Part shown: piece after piece, positions 21,973-33,929 of the stretch
How the letters are laid out: the number at the start of each line of letters is the position of its first letter
Position numbering within the stretch: position 1 is the stretch's first letter
DNA from: Serripes groenlandicus
Lineage: Eukaryota; Mollusca; Bivalvia; Cardiida; Cardiidae
NCBI GenBank assembly: GCA_031761405.1
Contig: JASEVX010000013.1
Location: 33,112,458-33,176,457 of the forward strand
DNA length: 64,000 nucleotides
Direction: 5' to 3'
The notes under the pieces: generated by a model
Told to the model about the DNA's origin: nothing
Seen by the model: the letters and a program-made list of their open reading frames with translations, nothing else
Databases searched by the model: none
Program-made: the position numbers and the translations under genes

Positions 21973-22251
21973 AGATAACGTCCACGGTGGTCGGGTTAAG
22001 TCGTAAACACGGTACAGACGGAATTTGAACTCCATCAGACGATTTCGGAAAAAGTTCCGAGAACAGGCAAAAATGGTCGCTTTGAGCTATTTCCTCGAAT
22101 GATTTCTACGATTCATCAAATTTAACTCCAATGTTTTTTCGCCAAACGTTTTCAATGTTTACGGCTTTAAATTTCATGTATCGCAAACAGTAATCTGTAA
22201 AACACTATTTTATTTATACCGTACAGTACATTGTTCAAATATGGTCACGCG

Positions 22252-22445
22252 GAGCTCTAGATAAGGGGCGTTTTGTATGTTCTAAAATCGTTATTTGACC
22301 CCCTAACCCTATGTTGTGGGTATTCAAAAGAAAGGTATCACTGAGACGATTCTTCTGAGTACCCACATCATAGGGTTTGGATGGATAATAAGAAAGATAT
22401 TTTGGGGAAAAGAGCTGTAAACGCCTTCTTATCTGGACTTCTGAA
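22252..22445. mobile_element. TAGATAAGG-type MITE
   Basis: The left end GCTCTAGATAAGGGGCG pairs loosely with the right end GCCTTCTTATCTGGACTTC. Inner inverted pairs are CCTATGTTGTGGGTA and TACCCACATCATAGG. Related copies lie at 58072-58240, 30668-30800 and 29720-29860. Confidence 0.75.
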
Positions 22446-24125
22446 TGGCCCTGATGGCAGGGTGCCCGTGTGCAAAGCCTGGCACTGGTTTGTTTACCAA
22501 GGAATCATGAGTAAATGATCTAAATGAAATAATGTTGAAAACGACGATAAATTCCAATAAAAGAAATAAACCTTTTCAAAAAATATTTGCATATGTCATA
22601 GGAATGCAAATAATTGAGTTGAGAGCATTAAACTTATATATTTTAAAACTTTTCCCTTTAAATTTCACTAATGATGAAAATTGTTTATACTCTTTCCCAA
22701 CTCTATTCAGTAATATAGTTTTCAAGTGTTTCGATTGTTCTTAATTTTGCCGCGCGGCCGAGCACTCTCTGGGCGGTTTTCTGTGCCGAGATTATTTCGA
22801 AATCGTTTGCTGTGTGGGAATTGGTTAAAACTGATCCAATCTTCAAAAACAATTTTAAGTTTCTGTTCAATATATCGTTGGACATTCCATTTTCGTAAGC
22901 CTCCCTTTTTCGTGACGTCACTATTTTTGGGCTTATATCACGTGACTTTGTCCTTGCAGCCGATTTGGAACTGTAAAATTATTTCCCAATGGCCAAAGTA
23001 TTTGCTGACATATTTCAACAATAAAATGCATCTTAAACAGTTTTGTTACTTGTTGTCAATGGAGGAATAGCCAAAATACCCTTATTTTTTATATACCAAA
23101 TTTAATGAACAGTTTAAACCCCCAAAAAGTGGAAAAATCGGACATGAAAATTTACCGTAAAAAGGGTCTTTTGTTGTTTACAAAATGGCGGCTAGGGTCA
23201 TGTGATTTGTTTGACCTAGTTAGGTAAATGCAATTTTTCATTGGATTTCACATTCCTAAAGGTGCTTACGCATAGAGATGTAAAATAACTAAAATATTTT
23301 AAATAATATCCCATTAGAAATATGGCAATTTTGAAATCTGTATTGATCTTTGTGATGATGTAAATATAGAATGATTACAGGGTACCAAATCTCCATGCAA
23401 ACCCTTAAGGTTGACACAGTGGGATAAAAAATGAGAATGGAAAATAAGCTTAACGAAGATTCAAAGTTGAGTAATTAAAAAAAACAAAGTTCATATTTAA
23501 ATCAAGGATAATTTCAAATTAATTGGTTTAAACTATATAAAATATTTAATTGCTTCAGTTTTTTGGTGTTCAATATGTTACGACCTATTGCCCCTTTTAA
23601 AAAAAATTTTTTTTTTTTGTGTGTTGTCTTTATGGAAACTGCAAAGTGCCAAAATAATGACGTCACGAAAATAGGATAACAATTTCGGCTTCGGACTTGT
23701 TGAACACATGTGTATTCAAGATTATTTTTTTTGTGAATAATTAGTTTTCAAAGGAATTTTTGCCCGAAACTTAAAGGAAATAAATAAATCTTTCAGATAA
23801 GACATGAAAATTCGTATCATTCACTAAGCCTTCTGCATATTTTGTCTTTGAAGCCTTACACTCACGAATTATGGATGCTCGGGGATATAAGTTCGTGGTA
23901 CGTCTCAGAATAATGATTACTCCCAACAATTCTGTTCTGAAATCTTAAGCTCCTCTTCCATATATAGCACTTTGAAATTCCCTACAATATTGTGTCGTGT
24001 TTTGATAATGCAAATAAATGCAAATTTAACTACAGTCATTTGTCTGAATCCAAAATAAGAAATAATCGATTCAACACAAATGTTAAATAATGACAATCTT
24101 ATAAAAGATTATTCTTTTATATGAA
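22446..24125. other. No gene seen; SINE tail at start
   Basis: 22480-22555 is a family A SINE tail (CACTGGTTTGTTTACCAAGG, GTTGAAAACGACG). The remainder is AT-rich with reading frames of 70-114 codons on opposite strands of the same stretch (22532-23070), none recognisable. An A/T palindrome lies at 23597-23622. Confidence 0.5.
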
Positions 24126-24129
24126 ATGA

Positions 24130-24320
24130 GAGTTTTCCTAGGCGTAACAACCATGGTGGTAATTTTCCTAATGGGTAACATTCCTTAGGGTAACATTCCT
24201 TTGGGTAACATTCCTTAGGGGTAATTTTCATAAGGTGAAAATTCCTAAGTGGTAATTTTACTGTAATTTTCCTAAGGGATTAAATTCCTAAGGGACAATT
24301 TTCCTGTAATTTTCCTATGG
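24130..24320. repeat. Degenerate ~20-bp minisatellite
   Basis: Variants of GGTAACATTCCTTAGGG and GTAATTTTCCTAAGGG repeat about nine times with irregular spacing. Confidence 0.8.
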
Positions 24321-24377
24321 ATAATTATCTTACACTCTGTCTATACAACGACACCTATGTTTTTCTTTATTTTTATA

Positions 24378-24440
24378 TTTTATTATTTTATAATAATGGC
24401 AACAATAATGATGATAATGATAATACTTTATTTTATTTAT
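24378..24440 (-). mobile_element. LINE 3' tail remnant
   Basis: Read on the minus strand, AATAAAATAAAGTATTATC runs into a degenerate (ATT)n tract, like the 3' end of the LINE at 46313. No upstream LINE coding sequence is attached. Confidence 0.5.
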
Positions 24441-24526
24441 CCAATGGTTATTTTTCATTGAGGCCATCTTGATATCTGACAGAAAAAATATAATGATTAA
24501 ACAAAAACATTGCTTTCCAAATTGAT

Positions 24527-24740
24527 TTAACCCTTTCCCTCATATAGACGCTTTCTGACGCCTCTGCAGCAGACAGCTTTTTGAAAACATAGTGCTCAAA
24601 ACGAGCAATTTCTCCTTTTGCCACAATGTTTTCCACTGTTAGTCATAGGTTATCCATTTAATTATAGAGATTTTCTATTTCATGACAAAATATGTTTAAA
24701 GTCGTCTGCTGTATAATTGTCGTATGATGGAAAGGGTTAA
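24527..24740. mobile_element. piggyBac-like MITE, complete
   Basis: A complete 214-bp copy running from TTAACCCTTTCCCTCATATA to CGTATGATGGAAAGGGTTAA. Inner inverted pairs are GCAGCAGACAGCTTTTTGAA and TTAAAGTCGTCTGCTG, with AGCAATTTCTCC and CACAATGTTTTCC between. TTAA occurs at both ends. Confidence 0.92.
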
Positions 24741-25796
24741 GTACAAGTCATTATAGTATAGAGGACTCGCTATATCTCGAACATGTGAAAATTCGATTAA
24801 ATCGTTTAACACGAACAATTTCATGAACATGATTTGCCTTCAGAAAATAGCAAAGCAACAGGTCTGATTGCTCATACCAGCAACCAGAACTGCTGCTGCA
24901 CTGTTTTCTTGGTATGATTAAGGCTATGTCTGGCTACATTTTCATAATAAACACGTAACTATCAATGTATTACGAAGCTAGCAAAACATATATAAAATTA
25001 GCATAAATCAATCTATCACCTCCATCACGTCGATTTCTCGAAGTAATAGTGACTTCGAGTTATCGCGAGTCAACCGTATTTGTATTCTGACACGAGAGAG
25101 CATAAGTCGTAATGTTGTCCTTGCAAACCTGGATTGCAATGAAATAAGTCACTCCAACCATCCAGTGGCAAAGGTAAATGTAGGCCTTATAGCCTCTGGC
25201 CTAAATTTATTTTTGAAACAAACAAGGCCAAAAATGAATTGCAAAAACAAAACAGTAAAAAGCAGTAAAATGCTGGAGATATAACACATTTAATGTCTTT
25301 CTTCATTCTTCAGAATAAAGACGGACCCTCCCCTCCCGACTGCAGAATTTTAATTGTATTCCAAAACGTGGTTTAGACCCCCCTACCCCTATATTAGCAG
25401 ATAAGTTAGCAGATCTACAACATTGTTTCGGAGGCCAAGCTACGCCCCTGTAATCTTTAGTCTCTATTATGACCCTTGGTATGATGAAAAACAAAATATT
25501 TTTTTAAAAGGGACAAGTTAGAGGAAAAGGTCTTAAAAACAAAATAATTATACTCATTTTGGGTTTTGTTTGTAACATTTATCACCGTTCTTTATGATGC
25601 AGTTACGTCTATTGTCGTATTATATTGCCCCCAATATCAAGTGTACTTTGCAAGTGTAGGGAAACCTTATTCCCCCTGCGACTAATCAGTACTGATATAA
25701 AAGATATTCGTGCGTCATGATTAGGATCTTTATTGTCCGCTTTCTAGTCGAACAAAGACTACATTATCCTCTGGCCTAGGTTACGCGAAACATTGG
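24741..25796. other. No gene seen
   Basis: AT-rich; no reading frame above 63 codons, no repeat ends I can define. Confidence 0.5.
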
Positions 25797-26009
25797 CTTG
25801 TTTTGCTGGGATTATACGCCATTTTCTAACAATATATCACGTCGACAATTCACTTATACATGCCTCCCTGGGGAAACAAACCAGTACTAGGCTTGGAAAA
25901 GTACCTTGTCCAAGGACACTCCACCATGACCGCAGCGACTGGGGATCGAACTCGGGACGCCCGGTTCCAAATCCGTGACGCGTACCACACGATCACGGCG
26001 GGTTCCCTA
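25797..26009 (-). mobile_element. tRNA-headed SINE, family A
   Basis: On the plus strand it reads GGGATTATACGCCATTTTC, ATATCACGTCGACAATTCAC, ACAAACCAGTACTAGGCTTG and GGGGATCGAACTCGGGACGC; the tRNA-like head is therefore at the right end on the minus strand. A short deletion removes the centre of the body. Confidence 0.85.
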
Positions 26010-27655
26010 CACGAAACATTTCAAAAGGTAACTCAGCTTGCCATGTTATGAAATAAGGTGTAGGTATTGACAATATCCTAATCGTTTAAGTTCAAAAAGA
26101 GTATAGTTTTAATAGCTGCCTTAATTTGATTAATTGATAATGCTGCCACGCAAATTAACTTAGGAAGGGCACTAAATTGAGTACGTAACCTAGTGTGCTG
26201 AAATCAATTCCCCATTTATTGTGAGATGTGTTTGTTTGTTTGTTTTGGGGTTTTGGGCCGCTTTCGACAGCTAATGTCATATCGTGGCTAACAGGAAAGA
26301 TAATACTTGGTCCAACATCTTATATTTACATCGAGATTAAAATATACAAGGTATTAAACTAATAAACTTGGTCCTACATGTTATATTTAAAAGGTATTAA
26401 TTAACCTAATACCATCCCAACTGCTGGAGATCTAGAGCTGCATTGACCACACTCATTCAGACCCGTTTAGCCGGCTCTTTCGGTTCAAGCCAGAGTCAGA
26501 CTGTGGTTGTCATCTTGTACGATTCGGCCTGCCCGAACGAGACCATCGATATAATTATAGATGAGTATGTATATGTATACATATGTATATAGACTCCATG
26601 AACATCAAATTGATAAGAATACATGAACTTACGTACATAGACATTTCCTTTATATATAGTGACATATAGGCCCTTAGAGCCGGGTCTTTTTCCAGCAAAC
26701 TTTGTATTATGTGTTATTATATGTTATACACATGTCACTTTAAAAAAAGATTTACTTTGCTCAAAATAGTACAAACATGTATGTAAATAGTTTCGTGAAA
26801 AGGGAGACTGAGACTTGCTTAAGATCACAAACGACCAATTATTCCGCAAAAGCCATTGCATTGAAAATCTCGGTTTTCGATTAGATTGTTTAACGTTATG
26901 CATCGTAGGAAGACATATTAATTGGTGGAACACTAGAGGTATTACATTGTAACACGTTTACAAAAAGCAACGATTTTAACTTTTTCGCTGCCAAAGGCAA
27001 TTTAAATATATTGCAAACAATGCAGATTCAGTCGAATCAGTATTTGTTGCAACTTAGACATTAACTTTTAACAAAATTACCTATTAGACGAAAACTGGGA
27101 GTTGTCCAATGTTCAACATTAAAGAGTCGACTTTGTGAACATCGGCAGTGAACGAGTTCAAAGCAAAGCCGAGACAGGTGCATCCTGGCGCAAAGAGCAA
27201 ATTATAGCAATTAGAACCGCGTCTGAGTCGGTCTACAATGGTCCGTCCGTAAGAACCACCATTGCTTGTGTGTCTCTCAAGCCGACTGTTTTGGAAATGG
27301 GAAAGTGAGCGTGCAGGCTATGTGCATGTATATGTGATGAAACATAAGTGTTAGAAATGGATGTTCAAGATAATTTAATCTTGCGTGCAAAGCGAAATTA
27401 TGGATTTGGTATACCAAACTTGGCCATGTTCTGACGGGTTGATACAATATGGTATCCATTTATATGTGATGCATTCTTTCTTTAAAGATACAATCCCCCT
27501 TTTTATTAAAAAGTTGACAGGTGAATATTTTAATTGATATATGTGTGCCACCTTGAAACGTGAATTTAAGGGTTATCATTGATGGCTAAATTCTGTTTGA
27601 TTTGCACGGAAAATAATTGGTCTGCACAGTGTTTTAAGTCGCTTTCAACATAATT
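26010..27655. other. No gene seen
   Basis: 1.6 kb without recognisable genes or element ends; a GTTTGTTTGTTTG tract lies at ~26229. Confidence 0.5.
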
Positions 27656-27659
27656 TCAA

Positions 27660-27870
27660 CTGTTTCCTGGGTAAATTATAAGTCCTGCTGACAGGTTTAC
27701 CCGGACGCCAGCCAGTCAGTTGGAAGCCGTTTCTTTGGTACTACCCGGTCGGGGAGCGAACCCGGGACCTTCCGCACAAAGGGCGTACGCTCTTCCATTA
27801 CACCACCGAGTCGTCATTTGTATGACCCTACCGGGATCGAACCTCCCCTGCCGCCAACCTTTACACCACC
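27660..27870 (-). mobile_element. Family B-like SINE with two tRNA-like boxes
   Basis: On the minus strand, GTGTAATGGAAGAGCGTACG and GGGTTCGCTCCCCGACC form a tRNA-like head. A second box B-like GGTTCGATCCCGGTAGGG lies at 27826-27842. The body word GCCAGCCAGTCAGTTGGAAG is family B. It looks like a head duplicated in tandem. Confidence 0.6.
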
Positions 27871-28146
27871 GATGCGATCCTTTTGGGACTAAAAGAAGGA
27901 ATCTACCATGGAATGTCTGTGAACATAATAATGTCCACGGTAATGCCGATTAAACGTTTAATCTTCTCTTTAAAGTGGAGCGACGTTGATAATTACCTTC
28001 GGAATTGAAAAGATATTTGCGTAGTTATTTTTAAATACCGTCTGTGAAACATGTAATTTAATATTTTCGAACGGAATTATTTGTTTTGATTATTCTCGAA
28101 ACAGAAACGATTAGGCAAAGGAAATGATGACAAATTCACTGGAAAC

Positions 28147-28262
28147 TACAATTAAACCTGTGCTAAAGACCACCTTTGTATAGCAATGCCCTGTCTATAG
28201 AAACCACACTTTAAATTTTCCAATTACTCATTCTCTGCATAAATGACTCTTCAATAAACTTC
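28147..28262. mobile_element. Fragment of the ACAGT/AAGACCACC MITE
   Basis: AATTAAACCTGTGCTAAAGAC and CCACCTTTG match the left end of 33477-33661; the right end is missing. Confidence 0.65.
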
Positions 28263-28275
28263 TACCGATCAGTTT

Positions 28276-28499
28276 TGTTTGTTTTATTGGAGTTTACGCC
28301 ATTTTCAACATTATTTCAGTTATATCACGGCGACAGTTAACTTATTCATGATCCCTGGGTAAACAAACCAGTACTAGGCTAGAAAATGTGCCTTGCCCAA
28401 GGGCACTCCACCATGACCATAGTGCCACGACTGGGGATCGAACCCAGGACACCCGGTTTCAAATCCCCAACGCTAACCACTCCACCATGGTCGATTCCT
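28276..28499 (-). mobile_element. tRNA-headed SINE, family A, near complete
   Basis: Plus-strand text GTTTACGCCATTTTCAAC, TTATATCACGGCGACAG, ATGATCCCTGGGTAAACA, GGGGATCGAACCCAGGACAC and CGCTAACCACTCCACCATGG. The last two are the inverse of tRNA-like boxes B and A. It is almost collinear with 42005-42219. Confidence 0.9.
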
Positions 28500-28924
28500 C
28501 TACCAATCAGTATCCTTTTAGATCATCAGCATTGATTCGCGGGCTGGTCTTTTTGTCCAACTTTTGCCACCATGTGTTCATATATGTAACCAGATATCTT
28601 ATTGATGTTCCTATTTTTTTCTAAACTTTTCAAAGTCGTCTGCCCTCATTTGTTGTGTGATGGACAATGCTGCCGCGACGACAAAATGTTGACCGATATA
28701 ACTCAAAAATAATACCGATTAATATTCTTTACGAATCTGAAGGATTTTCATCGCACGGACATTAAGCCTATCGTAATCTGATCTGTCCAACACTGAATTC
28801 TCCTGTCTAAAAATGACCCCATTCAGTAAGGCTTACAGGATCTTCGTTAAGGAGTTGTACCAGTGACAAGAATCCAAACATTATCTCATTTAGAAGGAAA
28901 TAATTAAAAATATGATCCGTGATT

Positions 28925-29045
28925 TACGATTGATTGATTGATTGATTGATTGGTTAATTGATTGATTGATTGATTGATTGGTTAATTGATTGATTGATTG
29001 ATTGATTGATTGATGGATTGATGTATTGATGGATAGGTTGATTGG
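28925..29045. repeat. (GATT)n microsatellite
   Basis: TGATTGATTGATTGATTGG and similar tracts run for ~110 bp with GGTTAATT interruptions that themselves recur, so the array was duplicated as a block. Confidence 0.92.
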
Positions 29046-30020
29046 GGTTAAACACCGTTTTCAGCAACGTTTCAATAATAACTGAAATTAACGGTTTCAG
29101 ACGGCGTTGAATTCCAATCAATCTGGCAATCATTTCAGCTCTTTCTGCAGTCGTTTTAATGCAATGTAATATGCAAGGTTCAAAACAAAGCATATATTAG
29201 CGAAAACCAACATTAACGTGATTGTTATAAGTCTAGTAAAATACCTGCATGCGAATCCATGCTAAGGACCAAATGGCGAATGCTTTACGTTAAATTTCCT
29301 TCAAATATTCTATGACTTATTAACGAACAGTGAAGAGTGTGTTGATGCATTGACTGATCTGGATCTACGCTGATCGTAAATGTCTTACGGTTGGTTTTCA
29401 CCGCTCGTGTATATATGAACTATTGATACAAAACAGAGTTTTACGCACGTTGCATATTATAAGGAGAAAGTTCACAATGCAATGATTATATCTTCAATTC
29501 TGAAGATGTTCCATATCTGAGCTTGGATATTTTCGTAGCCGTCTGCTGAAGATGTTTTGCGTGTTGGAAAGGGTTTGCAAATAACGCGAGAAGAAGCGAG
29601 AAGTAGAAGTTCTATAACTAAACCGTGAATGAATCCCCTATGGGCAATGTTCCACTCAACAAAACATCTGTGTCCCAAAGCTCCAGATACAAGTCACATT
29701 TCATGCTTTCAAATGGTTAAATGACATCGTAATCCCCTATTCAGTGGGTCCTCAATATAATCTTCTCGTCGAGGGAATGATATTGAGTACCCACAGCATA
29801 GAATAAGATTGGATTATAGCAGAGATATTACGGGACCAATGTCAATCTACTCCTCCTTACCTAGGTCCATGTACGATGTAACGGGACTCAAGTCGAAGAG
29901 AAATTGTTACCGAATTTGTCATAATTGACAAATAACAGATCTCGGGAAGAAAACACGTTGTGTTATTTCGAGGATGGGCCATGTGGCAAGACATCCTATC
30001 GTAAACGTTGTAGAATGTTT
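29046..30020. other. No gene seen; MITE remnants
   Basis: 29045-29120 carries a SINE 3' fragment (GTTAAACACCGTTTTCAGC). 29510-29575 is the right end of a piggyBac-like MITE (TAGCCGTCTGCTGAAG, GTGTTGGAAAGGG). 29720-29860 is a diverged TAGATAAGG-type MITE. Confidence 0.55.
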
Positions 30021-30238
30021 TGTTTTATTGGGATGTTACGCCGTTTTCAACATTATTTCAGTTTTATCACGGCGACAGTTCACTTATTCATGATCTCTGG
30101 GTAAACAAATCAGTACTAGGTGTTAAGAACTGTGCACTGCCATAGAGCACTCCACCATGACCGTCGTGCTGCGACTGGGGATCGAACAGCGAACGCCCGG
30201 TTCCAAATCCCCGACGAAAACCACTCGACCAAGGCGAG
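30021..30238 (-). mobile_element. tRNA-headed SINE, family A
   Basis: Plus-strand TGTTACGCCGTTTTCAACA, TTTTATCACGGCGACAG, AACAAATCAGTACTAGG and GGGGATCGAACAGCGAACGC; head at the right on the minus strand. Confidence 0.88.
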
Positions 30239-31095
30239 TGTATTTACTATTACATTCTGAAACGAGAATTGTATCCCGGGTGATATTCACGCGCGTGTAG
30301 CAAGCGAAAAACGGGAGTACGTGAGCATGAGTTTGTTATTAACTGAAACAAAATCACGAGACAAATATCTAGGGACCCTGATATCAAAGTTTCAGTGGTA
30401 AACAAATTATATAATACGTAAACGAGCTATGCATATTGATGTTATATATCTCGTAGCTGACGTCAGACTTTGATAATAGTTTAATAAAAAGATGTGTACA
30501 TGGCGATTAGGTTACGCGAAAGTGTAAGTTGTCGAATGTCGTTATGTAATATGTGACGTTATTTCATACCGATCAGGCAACGTATAATTCTCGAATTGGA
30601 ATATATATTCTACCTGGAAATTACGACATTTTTATAAATAGAACAAATTAACCTGAAAACAAAGGACTAGATAAGGAGGAGTAATAGGTATTTTCTCATC
30701 AATATCTCTCTAACGATTCCATTTAACCCTATAGTGTGGGTAATCAAAGGAATCGTCTCAATAAGTACACAAAACATAGGGTTTGAGGGCCAAATAGGGA
30801 TTTGTGTGTGTGTGAAATACTTAGTTATCTTCCTACTGAAGCTCTGCTGCTATTAACCTTTAGTCCGAGATACATATTATAATAATTATATGTAGTTATG
30901 TTATTAAGTTATAGAATGTTATGTTTCGACCATGTGTATATGGTTCATTGGTCTCATAACCTATTAAAATTGTTTTGCAGTTTGTTTCCACTAAGAACCG
31001 CATCGGTAGTAAAGTGAATAGACCGTCCGCCCGAGAGCGGGGCATACTTTTCTTTATAAAACTCTGAAAGCGTTCTCTATGCTCATAAATGATTG
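30239..31095. other. No gene seen; TAGATAAGG-type MITE at 30668-30800
   Basis: CTAGATAAGGAGGAGTAATA, CCTATAGTGTGGGTAATC and ACACAAAACATAGGGTTTG mark the MITE. The rest is unremarkable AT-rich DNA. Confidence 0.5.
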
Positions 31096-31099
31096 ATAT

Positions 31100-31235
31100 A
31101 TTGTTCGGTGTTTAACGCCACTTTCAACAATGGTTCAGTTATATCACGGCCAGTCAGTTGTAATGCTTACCCCCGCAACCCTGAGCGCAATGGAGGGCGG
31201 CCATTACAACAAGTATTTGGTAAGGCTATCTAACG
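31100..31235 (-). mobile_element. Family B SINE fragment
   Basis: Plus-strand GTGTTTAACGCCACTTTCAA, ATATCACGGCCAGTCAG and CCCGCAACCCTGAGCG are the inverse of the family B tail and body. The head is missing; the 16-bp minisatellite begins shortly after. Confidence 0.75.
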
Positions 31236-31289
31236 CGCGGCCTCCCGCAAACGCTCAGAAATGAATTGCATGCTCCAAATAAGACCTTA

Positions 31290-31990
31290 CGACCTGATGT
31301 CCATGGTTTGGTGATGACCATAGTTTGGTTATGACCATGGTTCGATGATAACCATGGTTCTGTGATGGTTTGGTGATGGCCAAGATTCCGTGATGACCAT
31401 GGTTCGTTGAAGACAGTGGTTTGGTAATGGCCATAATTCGGTGATGACCATGGCTTTTTTATGACCATGGTTCGGTGATGATCATGGTTCGTTGATGACT
31501 ATAGTCTTGTGATGACCATGGTTCCGTGTGATGACAATGGTTCCGTGATGGCAATGGTTTCGTGATGACAATGGTTCGTTGAAGACAATCGTTTGGTGAT
31601 GGCCATAATTCGGTGATACCATGGTTCGTTGAAGACAATGATTTTACGAGAACAATAGTTCAATGATGAACATGGTTCGGTGATGACCATAGTTTTATGA
31701 TGGCCATGGTTCGGTTATGACATTGGTTCTGCGATGACCATGGTTCCGTGATAGACATGGTTCTTTGAAGACAATGGTATGGTGGTGACCATGGTTTGCT
31801 GATGGCCATGGTTCGGTAATGACTATGGTTCGGTGATTGTTATAGTTCGGGTGTTGACCATGGTTCTACGATGACCATTCTTCCGTGATATCCATGGTTC
31901 GTTGAAGACAATGGTTTGGTAATGACCATGGTCCTATGATGTCCATGGTTCAGTGATAATCATGGTTCGTTGAAGACCAATGTTTGGTGA
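31290..31990. repeat. ~16-bp minisatellite (GATGACCATGGTTCGG)
   Basis: About 40 imperfect copies of GATGACCATGGTTCGGT with variants (GAAGACAATGGTTTGGT). Every unit carries a CCATGG-like palindrome. The 63- and 80-codon reverse frames rich in His/Trp are translations of the repeat. Confidence 0.95.
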
Positions 31991-32175
31991 TGACCATGCT
32001 TCGATCCTCGGACATTTCACATCAAAGACCTAAAATATGGTAGTGGGGGCTTCCCTCCTCATCGCTCAGGACTACTATGATGGCATAGCGACTGACTAAT
32101 TTGGTTTAAGGGTAAACTTATTAAAACAAATACTGGTTATTTAACATTGGAAACGCCATGGTATGAATGAAATAT
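31991..32175 (+). mobile_element. Family B SINE body and tail
   Basis: It starts with box B-like TTCGATCCTCGGAC directly at the end of the minisatellite, then ATCGCTCAGGACTACTATG, GCGACTGACTAATTTGG and GGAAACGCCATGGTATGAAT. It is opposite in orientation to the fragment at 31100-31235. Confidence 0.75.
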
Positions 32176-32880
32176 TGTTGAAAGTTGCGCTAAACACCAT
32201 ATCACAAATTGAGTCGCCAAAGTTAAGGGTCAATTTCGGTTTACCAGGTAACACTTTCCTAAACTACTGGTTATATTACACTGGAAACGCCGTTATATGA
32301 ATGAAATATTGTTGAAAGTGGCTTAAAACCTCATACAATAAATTGAGTCGGCAATGTGAAGAATCAATATCAATTTATATGGCAGAGTAGACTTAATTGC
32401 TTATTTTATACTGGAAACGCCATGATATGAATGAAATATTGGCGAAAGAGGCGTTAAACATCATACAACAACTAGGGTCGCCAAAGTGAAGGATCAATAT
32501 CAATATACAATGGTAAACATATGTACTGCTCACTTAACCCTTTTCCACATACGACAATTCGGCAGCAGACAACTTTGAACATATTTTGTCAAGAAATAGA
32601 AAATCTCTTTAATTGAATGGATAACATATGACTAAAAGTGAAAAACATTGTGGCAAAAGGAGAAATGGCTCGTTTTGAGCAATTTCTTCTTTTGTCACTA
32701 TGTTTTTCAAAAATCCGTCTGCTACAGAGGCGTCAGAAAGCGTCTATAAGAGGGAAATGGTTAACACTGTAAGCGCCATGATATGAATGAAATGTTGTTT
32801 AAAGTGGCTTAAAACGTCATACAACAATTAGGGTCGCCAAAGTGAAGGATCAATATCAATGCTTCATTAGAATAATGTGG
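32140..32880. repeat. 131-bp tandem array grown from a SINE B tail
   Basis: GAATGAAATATTGTTGAAAG-type anchors lie at 32166, 32297, 32428 and 32784. Spacing is 131 and 131, then 356, which becomes 125 after removing the 231-bp MITE at 32534-32764. Units share TGGAAACGCCATGATATGAA, the family B SINE tail, plus GGGTCGCCAAAGTGAAGGAT. Confidence 0.9.
32534..32764. mobile_element. piggyBac-like MITE inserted in the 131-bp array
   Basis: It runs from TTAACCCTTTTCCACATACG to AGGGAAATGGTTAA, with TTAA at both ends. It contains GGCAGCAGACAACTTTGAAC and TTGAGCAATTTCTTCTTTTG. The array sequence continues across it if one TTAA is removed. Confidence 0.93.
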
Positions 32881-33476
32881 ATTAAGGCGATGATGTATAT
32901 ATATATATAGCTGCTATAAAGGCTTCTTTGGCTTCGCTCATTACCCCTATTAACCCATCCAGTAGACAGAAGACTTTTGCAGCAGGCCAACTTTTTAAAG
33001 AAAATGTGGGTAAAAGCAGAAATTGCTGAAAATGAGCAACATCCCCGCTCCCGCCCAACAATGTTAACAACCCTGTTTCAAATGCATGTTTAATATTTAA
33101 AGTATTTTATATGATTTACAAGGCAGTCGATACTTATATTTGTCATATGCGGTTAAACGCCAAAGGATGGTCTTGGTGAAGGCTAATCCAATTCGCATGT
33201 GCATAGGATGGTCTTGGTGAAGGCTAGTCCAATTCGCATGTGCATTTGTTTGAAAGATGTTTTACTCCACTATCAACAGTATTTCACTCACCTGTCACGA
33301 CAGCTGAATTAACATAAATAAAATATAGGTTTTCACTTATTTCACAACCTTGCGCGGACTTTTGAAACGGACCATTTTTTTAAATATTGTTGGAAAAAAC
33401 AGAAATTTGAGAAAATGTGAAATTCCCCCACAAGGTATTCAACTCTGTTTCAAAGCGCATGCTTCCAATTTAAAAA

Positions 33477-33661
33477 TACAGTCAAACCTGTGTTTAAAGA
33501 CCACCCTTGGCAAGAGAACAATATGGTCTTTGTTCACAGGTGGTCTATAATGGCAGAGTCAATTATGCAAATAAAATTAGTAATTTGGAAATTAAAAGCG
33601 TGGTTGCTGTAGACAGGTCATTACTATACAACGGTGGTCATCAATACAGGTTTAACTGTAT
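33477..33661. mobile_element. ACAGT/AAGACCACC MITE, best copy
   Basis: The left end TACAGTCAAACCTGTG with TTTAAAGACCACCC and the right end CAGGTTTAACTGTA with GGTGGTCATC are inverted. The interior has TTGTTCACAGGTGGTCT. 185 bp, no coding capacity. Confidence 0.88.
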
Positions 33662-33929
33662 TTATATAATTTCACTAGGATACCGTTGTTTAAGTGTAGA
33701 CTCGTCGAAATCGAAAGACTGTTTGTTTGAACGGTTTTTTAAGACCGATGTTAACAGTATTATAAATATGTCACTGCGACTGGATGAACATAAATGAAAT
33801 ATTACTGTCTCTTCTTTCAGAACATAGCGTAGACAGATTCACACATCGATTATCTGTTTTTCAGATAAATAATTCCCATGTTGAACCAAATCCCTAAAAT
33901 ATCTATGCATCTAGACCATTGATTCATTA

